A DNA stretch of 64,000 nt from Salvator merianae. Its lineage: Eukaryota > Chordata > Lepidosauria > Squamata > Teiidae. The stretch is from assembly GCA_003586115.2 (NCBI GenBank), contig QVOM02000029.1, forward strand, positions 25,528,016-25,592,015. Reading direction: 5' to 3'. The notes under the pieces are model-generated. The model searched no databases. It had not been told where the DNA came from and worked only from the letters and a program-made list of their open reading frames with translations. Below, piece by piece: positions 56,820-64,000 of the stretch; the first letter of the stretch is position 1; every line of letters begins with the position of its first letter. Made by a program: the position numbers and the translations under genes.

Positions 56820-58045
56820 AGAACGTTAGATACAATAAAGCTGAATTCTCTGATGACGCCAGCTACCATGGAGGAGGTTTTATCTGCTATAAAGAAAATG
56901 AATTTGGGGAGAGCACCTGACCTGATGGGTTTATGTCTTGTTTTTATAAGTATTTTATAGATTTGTTGGTCCTGCATCTGGTGGAACTGTTCAATTTGCT
57001 ACTTTCTAAGAAAAAAATCTCCCCCATGGAAATAATACTATATAGTTCTGTGTCATAAGAAGCAGACACTCACTGACAGAATTGAGACTTATAGACCAAT
57101 CTCATTAATGAATAAGGACTATAAGCTGTTTACAAATATCTTGGCTGGTAAAATAAATAAGTTTATAGATAAAGTGATTACCAAATAACAATTTGGGTTT
57201 ATATGTGATCGCTTGAGCGCCAAAGCAGTCTGTGCTATGTTGAATGCCTTAGATCATAATTATAGATATACCAAATCACTTACTTTCTTCAGTTTAGATA
57301 TATTTAAGACATCCAACAGTCTAGATTATACCTATCTATTTGCTATACTTTGAGAGAAGTACTTCGGTAAATAGTTCATTGAGTTACTGAGTCACTGACA
57401 GATCTTTAAGCCCAGGGTAAAATAATGTTGGGAATTAAAGCAATTTGACAGACCCAATTATGATCAGGAGGGGCATAAAGAAGGGTGCCCATTATCTACC
57501 ATTCTATTTGCCATCACAATTGAACCCCTTGTCTGAAAATTAAAAATGAATCCTGAAGTGATTGTTTATAAGTTGAGTCCAAACCTTCTTCAAATGAGTA
57601 TTTATGCAGATGTTTTGCTTGTGATTACTGGGGATCCGCATTTACCCATTAGAAATAAAGTCTGAGATGGATCATCCCTTCTTCAAAGCTTCCAGACTAA
57701 GTATTAATATGTTTTAAACTGAAGCATTAATTAGTAATGTCCCCCCATAACCAATTAGTAACACGTTGTAAAATTAAAGATTGCATCCAAAGCTGTTAGG
57801 TACCTTTAGAGTTAATATTACAAAAAGAATAAACCAGCTGGCGAAAGCTAACTTTCCCAGTTATTAAAATCAGTTCAACTAGACTTTAAAAAAATGGAAT
57901 AAGCTGGTACTATCTATTAAGGGTTGCATAACTGCTGTTCAAATGACTATAATTCCCAAATTTCTGTTCCTGTTTCAAATGCTGTCACTCTATATCTCAA
58001 ACTCAATGCTAGGCAAATAGTATTACAATTTTCATCCTGTAATCA
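56820..58045 (+). pseudogene. L1-like LINE reverse transcriptase pseudogene
   Basis: Across three frames, in correct order: EEVLSAIKKMNLGRAP, FYKYFIDLLVLHLVELFNLL, YRPISLMNKDYKLFTNIL-like segments, QFGFI-like, ALDHNYRYTKSLTFFSLDI, EGCPLSTILFAI (about 57482-57515), and a YxDD motif reduced to YAD-VLLV at 57603, lacking the codon for one of the two catalytic aspartates. The tail includes FPSY-like and IPKFLFLFQML. This is the ORF2 reverse transcriptase and thumb order of L1 LINEs. Numerous stops and frameshifts; no endonuclease domain upstream and no poly-A identified. 5'-truncated and inactive. It has no similar copy in the window. Confidence 0.85.
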
Positions 58046-59100
58046 GCTCCAATGCCATATCCATGCAGTTGTGCTTTTCTACTTGGAGGCCATCATTAGC
58101 CATAGTCCAGGCCTCACTGTGGTCACCATACTCCTTGTACAGACATAGCCTTAATCTTCAAGGATCTTGAGGGCTACTAAAATGGCAGTTCCTCAATCAT
58201 TCTGCTGCTTCTCATTACTTCCAGAAAAGTTGAACAGAAAGCATAGGGAGGTGTGTTGCTGATACCTCTTTTCAGCTCCAGCTCAACTTTGCTATCTGTT
58301 TTTAAAGCTAGCATTCTTGTTTTCAAATGGACATTGGGTATCTTATAGAGTCTGCTTGTTTCTCTTATTATATCCCCATTTAAAGATGCACAAAAGAGCA
58401 GGCAAAATTACAACTAAAATCCAAATCATGGCTTATCTTGAAGACTTTTGTTCAAAGACTCACTGTCACTGTTATAGCTCACTGTCCTTTTAAGCTTTCA
58501 ACTTTACATTCTGGCTGTTCCTGTTGTGGCTATATATTTAAAATGATCAACGAAGTGGAAATTGAGAGGGCAGGACACATCTGGTTAATAAGAAACCCAC
58601 TGAAGTCACAGACCTTATCGATGCTTGAGGCAAGAAACTACCAGTGGAATCTTGAGTTTGCACAGCAATGCATTCACAGCAAAGTCTAATTTTGGAATAC
58701 AGCAGAATTTGACTTGACTTTAAATAACCCCTTGAGTTACAGTTATGAAATTAATGGCAAACTAAAACACAACATCAGGGTTGAGATTGTCAAGCACCCC
58801 AAAGCCAGGCTATTCAGCTGTGAAAAAATAATGCTGACAACAATATTAACAAGATGGCCAAAAACTATTGATGGACTTGCATGGATGCCTTTTTCTCCTC
58901 TGTGAAATGACTTTTAAACTCAGTTTCCCTTGCGACTGAGAGATTCTTAGATTTCTTTTTATAAAACTGTCAAGCTGCAAAACAAAACTAGTCATTTTAG
59001 CCTGGATTTCTGAAAAAAGGAAAGTTAGCCATGAAAGCACCAAAAAAAGTAATATACTAAGTTTGCACTAATATCTTTGTTCCTCCATTATGTTGTCTTC
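58046..59100. other. Unannotated DNA
   Basis: No recognised exon. Short plus-strand frames at 58438-58689 and 58714-58905 have no family motif, start contexts or splice-site pattern that would support a gene. Confidence 0.35.
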
Positions 59101-59102
59101 AG

Positions 59103-59606
59103 ACCTTTCTGCACAGGATGCTATCCCAGGCTGCGAAAGGGTCCGGGGGACTCACTTCCACATGCTAATGTAGGATAAAGGAGGCCATACCTCCTCTCAA
59201 CATGCTCTGTTCATACAGGATGGAGCATAGACCAGGCTAGGGTGCCCAGAATAGCTTCCTAGTATGATCTACAGCTGGCCCAGTGCCTGAATCCCTGTAT
59301 CCCTTACTACAGAGGTTTTGCAAATGGCATGCCTCCATAAGACAGAATATGATGGGGACGTTTTGGGCAGTGCTCCAGGAAGCACCAATAGAAGTAGTGA
59401 TGGAAGCGGTGTGCCACTGAAAAGGTCAGATCTAGAAACTTTGAAGACCAGGAACAAAAGTTCCTGGCCTTCAAAGGCTCTAGCACCAGCTCTGAGGACT
59501 GTCTCAGCCTTCAGAACTGACTGCTGTTCCTAGGCCAGCATGGCAGCTCAGCACACAGATGGCCCTTAGCCCATGCTAGGAGTAGTCTGCCTCCAGTGGA
59601 GACAGA
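59103..59606 (+). mobile_element. Family H element, copy 1
   Basis: Starts ACCTTTCTGCACAGGATGC. Shares in order with 60641-61100: CTTCCACATGCTAATGT(A)G, GATGGAG, GATCTACAGCTGGC, GACAGAATATGATGGGGA and CACTGAAAAGG. It contains a strong hairpin at 59441-59474 (TTGAAGACCAGGAAC aaaa GTTCCTGGCCTTCAA, one mismatch). The right end is obscured by the adjoining family G MITE. Non-coding. Confidence 0.6.
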
Positions 59607-59745
59607 GGCCCTTTCTGCACTTGGCCTTATTGTGAATGATATCCCAAGGTCTTGCCCAGAGTCTACCATAGTCTGCACTAGCATGCAGATGGCAGGTCCC
59701 TATTCTGAGATATAATCTGGAATAAGTCCAAGTGCAGAAAGGGCC
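59607..59745. mobile_element. Family G MITE, internally deleted copy
   Basis: 139 bp with ends GGCCCTTTCTGCACTTGG and CCAAGTGCAGAAAGGGCC, perfect inverse complements over 18 bp, and flanking AGA on both sides (59604-59606 and 59746-59748). Relative to 11398-11577 a ~40-bp internal segment is missing after ATATCCCA. The rest is almost identical, which suggests recent relationship. Confidence 0.85.
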
Positions 59746-60640
59746 AGAGCTACATGTTTAGGAGACCTAAACCTCTTCCTAAATGGAAAAAGTTAATCAC
59801 AGAGAAAAGGATCCTCAAAGAGATCAAAAAACACAGTGAGACTGTAAAGAAGAAGAAAATGAGCCCGTAAAGAAACCAAAAACCAAAAAGAATCTCAAAG
59901 TCAAAAGGTTATCCAGAAAGAAAATAAAAAGGTACCATTACTCAATAAATAATAATTAGACCTTATAAGATTCATGTAAACTATAAAAGCAAAAATATGT
60001 AATAGTAAACACAACCTAATTTTTTTTATAACAATGTTATCCTAGGCCTCTCTAGACTATTATGTACATCGTCATAGGGAAATGTCAATGGTCTATTATA
60101 TAGTAAGATCATTAGTAAATGCAAATCATAATAAAAATTTATTTGTTTGTTTATTTGTTTATTTTAAATCCTGGTGGTGGGAAAAGAGTATTGGATTCTT
60201 CGACAGGCCAGACATGTTCAACCCACAAAGACAGGTTTTCTTCAGTGACCGCTACTGTTCAAGGTATAAGAAAAATGCATAAGATAATCCCAATATACAT
60301 CATATTCAAACCAAATCCTAGTAATTCCTATCATTACTTAAAGTCTAAGAAACCCCGAAATATGCAAATCAATCCCCATATAAATCCAAAATTGCACTCT
60401 AGTTAATATCTTTACTGTAAAAAGCAGAGGGTTTTGGGGTTGTTGTTTTTTTTAAGTGCACACAGAAATGCTTAGAAATGCATTCAAAAACTTGGGCAAA
60501 GTTCACAATGAAGAGGAAAGAAATGGCTGCATGTATGTTAAATGCTGTCAGCAATGACCTGTAACTATTGTAGATTGACACTGACAAACTGCAGGATTCA
60601 TGGAGCACCATTATAAACATTACAATGGGCCAGTCTAAGA
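59746..60640. other. Unannotated AT-rich DNA
   Basis: A-rich sequence, with (TTTG/TTTA)n near 60137-60163; no gene recognised. Confidence 0.4.
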
Positions 60641-61100
60641 CCCTTTCGCCACGGGATATTATTGTGTGCTAGGACAGGATCCAAGGGCCTCCCTTCCATA
60701 TGCTAATGTGCAATAAAGGATGCCCCACCCACCCTTAACATAATTTGTCTACACATGATGGAGTATACACCAGGATATGGTGCTCAAAATGGTGCCTTAG
60801 ACAAGTCAACAGATAGACCTCAATAATGAGATCTACAGCTGACTCAAGGCCTGCATCCCAGGCTATAGAGATGAGTGAAGAACACATCTATATAGGGCAG
60901 AATATGATGGGAGATTCTTTTCCGTGGCACTCTAGGAAGTATCACCAGAAGTGACACGACCACTGAAAAGGACCCTCCTGTAAAAATCAAAGGGCTGGAA
61001 TGAACAGCTCTGAGGACCCTTCACCCCTACTAGGGCTAGCCCAGAATACAAAGCATGTGATAGCATGGCACAGGATAGCATACATTGTGCCAAAAAAGGG
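60641..61100 (+). mobile_element. Family H element, copy 2
   Basis: Ends CCCTTTCGCCAC and GTGCCAAAAAAGGG are imperfect inverse complements. Internal blocks follow 59103-59606 in the same order (CTTCCATATGCTAATGTG, GATCTACAGCTGAC, GGCAGAATATGATGGGAGA). The hairpin region of copy 1 is shortened to about AATGAACAGCTCTGAGGACC. Flanking triplets AGA and TAA do not match. Confidence 0.6.
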
Positions 61101-62876
61101 TAAAACATATGGGCCTGGGGACATTAATAGGAAATACAAAATTTCCATAAATAGGAAATTAATAGTAGCCTTCTCTATTCCAAAGTGTATAACTTTTCTT
61201 TAATTCCTCTGGATTTTTCATGCTTGTAATTTTCTGCATAATTCCTCATATGTGGGTAATGCTTTCAGAATGTTGTTACTGATTTGTTGCTCTCTGGCTG
61301 CTAATATTTCATATATTTATTTCCAAGGGCAATATTCTACCTTTCCAAAAACAATGGATTCTTAGCAGACTCCATAGGCACTGTTCTCAGAGATTAACTG
61401 TGTGTGTGTTAATCCTGTTTGACTTCTAGACAAATCCCATATCAGGTCATGAGGACCATCTGTGGAACCATATCTGAGACAATTAGAATATTAGGGAACA
61501 TGATATGGTTTAAGGATAACATGCATCATTCAAGCAAAACTTTTCATTGTTTGTTCCATAGGAGGAAGTGGGCAAAGTTTGAAGACAATTATTTCCTGGG
61601 GAGGGGGTGAACTATATATTCCGGTGGCAGCCAGATTTCATTAATTTGTATTATTTGAATTTCAAAGGGAGCAAGGATTAAAAATAAATTGGACTAAACT
61701 AAACTAACATAGCACTTTAAATTCAAATGCCATGAGTTCACTCTTGGGGGCCTAGTGATCTACCTAATGCTTAATCACACAAGATATGAAACTGACAGTA
61801 GCTTCCAAGGTGATAAAGACCATCCATTATGATTTATATTATTTATGCTGCACGAACATGAACAGTTCCCAGTTTTAAATCAGGTCCCTATTGCATTAAG
61901 CAATCTACAAAAAAGTGCCCATAGTAACATTTTCAAACTTTTTACTCTGTGATTTACTTGAACTAAGCATGTATCTCAGATAGGTCTGGCTTTCTCAAGT
62001 ACTTTATTGGACAAACTACACAAACTCTCATGATCCTTGATGACAATTTTATGTCTGTTTGCTTTTCTAGCTTTAACTTCCTATTTGAGATGTGACAGAT
62101 TCACTTAATGCAACATCTCATCTTCATAAGACCACTGTCCTAATTCAGAAGCCATTTTCTTTTTAATTTATTGTCCTAGGCACAAGTTCCAACTCTGTGA
62201 TACATCTTTGCATCTACTTTTCTCTATTGCCATCATCTTCCATGGAAATGTCTCATTCCTTAAACCTCAGGAAGGTTTCAGCTATGACAAGATGTTACCT
62301 TTATTCTTTTACTATAAAGTCTTTCCTTTCATCTTTCATCATGTGAATCTCTTGTTCACAAAATCAGTTGATCTAGTTTTGTGAAACATATATGAAGGGA
62401 GAGGGAAACAGTTAATCCCTGGTTTGATAATTAATCCTTATATAATTGAGCCTGTGGCCGTGAATAGGCATGTAAAGTAGCACAGGTTGAAGCAGGCTCA
62501 AATGCTGGGTGATCAAATAATGTGCACCAGTATTCTGGCTGCACTTAGACCCATTCCAGGCTAAGTAACAATTGCAGGTGCTTCTTTTTAAGCTTCATTT
62601 TCAGTGTGGTTTAGTTCTACACAGAAAGATAATTACACTTCCCCTTGCATAGGAGAAACTCTGCTAGATGCAATTGTGTTATATTTCACACTACCATCAA
62701 TGGTCTTGTGACATGTAGGGAAAGCTGGTAGTCACATAGTTTCTCCTAATGAGATGTTCATAGTACAATAGTTCTTAGGAATGGAACTGCCATGTTAAAC
62801 AAGGAAGGACTGTACTATAGGGTCATGTTGCATCTATGAACTATCCTGACCATTTGATATTAAGTTGGAAGCTGGC
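61101..62876. other. Unannotated AT-rich DNA
   Basis: No exon, RNA gene or transposon terminus recognised. Confidence 0.4.
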
Positions 62877-62955
62877 TTATTTATTTATTTATTGTATTTT
62901 TATCCCACCCTATACCCAAAGGTCTCAGGGTGTGTTACAACACTAAAAACCAAAC
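62877..62955. repeat. LINE-tail-like fragment with (TTTA)n
   Basis: TTTATTTATTTATTG, TTTTTATCCCACCCTATACCC, AAAGGTCTCAGGG and GTTACAACACTAAAAACC closely parallel 14055-14150 and 20372-20478. The T/A repeat at one end is typical of a LINE or SINE 3' terminus read on the opposite strand. Confidence 0.6.
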
Positions 62956-63978
62956 CACAGGTGCTATCCTGTTCCAAGCCAATTACTGGAATGCTGTATT
63001 TGTACCTGAACACCACTGCAGCATTCCAGATGTTATCCAAGCCCTTCCCAGGCTGTTCCTGCTGTGGACAACTTTGCAAGCTTATGTGTACAGTGATGCA
63101 AAGGAAGTTGACTGTTAAGGGTTAAGGTCTTGGAAAGGCTCTGCCCTAGTAAAAGTTTATACTTCCTATGCAAAAGGTCAGAGATTAAGCCACTATCATT
63201 TGCAGATGCTACTGAGAATTAGTTTTTTTCCCAAAAATCTTGAAGAGCAAGAGCAGCAAAACTATGGCCATTCATGTGTTTTTGAATTATGACTCTCATA
63301 AGCCTTAACCACTCTGCATGGTGGCATAGTATTATAGTTTTGCAATATGGTGAAGGCCATAACTTAATATTCCCACCATGCTGTGGCATATAACAGAATA
63401 TTGGAAGTAAGCAGAAAATGTCAATACGTTAAGAGTAAGGCAAGTTGATCTTGCAGATTGAGGTATAAACTGAAATTAAGCAACCAAAAGCACGTTACTG
63501 ATGACCTCATTTCCATTTTTGCCAAAATAAGGCTTAGTTATAATGAGAAATGAGATAAGTTAGGTAAATATCAGACAAGGTACCTCAGCAGCAATGAAAA
63601 AGAACTCAGAGGAATACATGAGAACAGTTAACTTATTTACTTATTTATATAGCCTTCCAATAATGGAGAATCTAAGTGACTTACCAAACTATTAACAAAA
63701 CAAAACAAAAACATAAATTGCAACAAAAACCATAGCAATAAAATCCAAAAGTAAATTAAAACAAACTGTAAAACAAACAAAAAGCCACCAACCCACAAAC
63801 TAAAAATACGTGATATAATCTAGACTTTTGATTTTGATATAACCTACCTTTAACCTCAATAATCATTTATCTATCAAACAGTGGTTCTTATTATGTTGGA
63901 ATCTTCACCTTGAAATTATGATGTATAGCACTCTTCAGTACTTTGAGGATGGAGATCTCAGGCTGCATCCCTACTTCC
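62956..63978. other. Unannotated AT-rich DNA
   Basis: A weak LINE-tail-like TTATTTACTTATTTATATAGCC patch at about 63630; otherwise no feature recognised. Confidence 0.4.
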
Positions 63979-63999
63979 TTTTTTTTTTTTTTTTTTTTT
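63979..63999. repeat. Poly-T tract at the window edge
   Basis: A 21-T run. If it is the reverse of a poly-A tail, a minus-strand retroelement would lie beyond the edge on the right. Confidence 0.9.
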
Positions 64000-64000
64000 C

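Overview
The window looks like gene-poor nuclear DNA from a reptile, most likely a squamate. It holds decayed remnants of a DIRS-type tyrosine-recombinase retrotransposon, an L1-like LINE, a CR1/L2-like LINE, a Tc1-like transposon and a Ty3/gypsy-like gag. It also holds many non-autonomous DNA transposons, including hAT-type elements with 8-bp target-site duplications (TSDs). DIRS together with L1 and CR1/L2 argues against a bird or mammal. No host protein-coding exon, tRNA, rRNA, CRISPR array or bacterial-type operon could be recognised. Long open frames here come from GC-rich repeats, homopolymers or transposon insides.

Layout. 1-9 kb: a GGGCC-ended MITE (1480-1984), a (TA)n tract, interspersed repeats, a gypsy-like gag relic (about 4950-5385), and a second MITE of the first family (5711-6974) split by a CpG-rich hAT-like element (5772-6474). 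9-18 kb: mostly unannotated DNA, a 180-bp MITE (11398-11577), the CpG-rich MITE A1 (14535-15144), its older relative (15726-16222) and a long (GGAA)n/(GAAA)n tract. 18-31 kb: the most element-dense part, with three foldback-rich hAT elements (right part at 18118-18698; complete at 21605-22404 and 29082-29810), a short CpG-rich hAT copy (19168-19429), a Tc1-like transposase pseudogene (about 19870-20950), MITE A2 (26354-27038) and a fossil DIRS element (about 27540-31110) broken by later insertions. 31-42 kb: mostly unique-looking DNA with simple repeats and one more CpG-rich hAT copy (33038-33626). 42-47 kb: a MITE cluster, with a 775-bp element (42065-42839), a nested pair (43158-43796 inside 43080-43901), 43927-44448 and 45872-46437. 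47-64 kb: low-copy AT-rich DNA with a CR1/L2-like fragment (54405-54960), an L1-like reverse transcriptase relic (56820-58045) and further MITEs near 59-61 kb.

No genes here work together as a host pathway. The main content is insertion history. Two families of 8-bp-TSD elements, one GC-rich and one foldback, have exact duplications. A set of related elements with GGGCC/GGCCC/GGGTG ends has 3-bp duplications, proven in one case by an unoccupied paralogous site inside the window. Element ends and TSDs were read by eye. Family names for decayed elements rest on recognised protein motifs and need database comparison.
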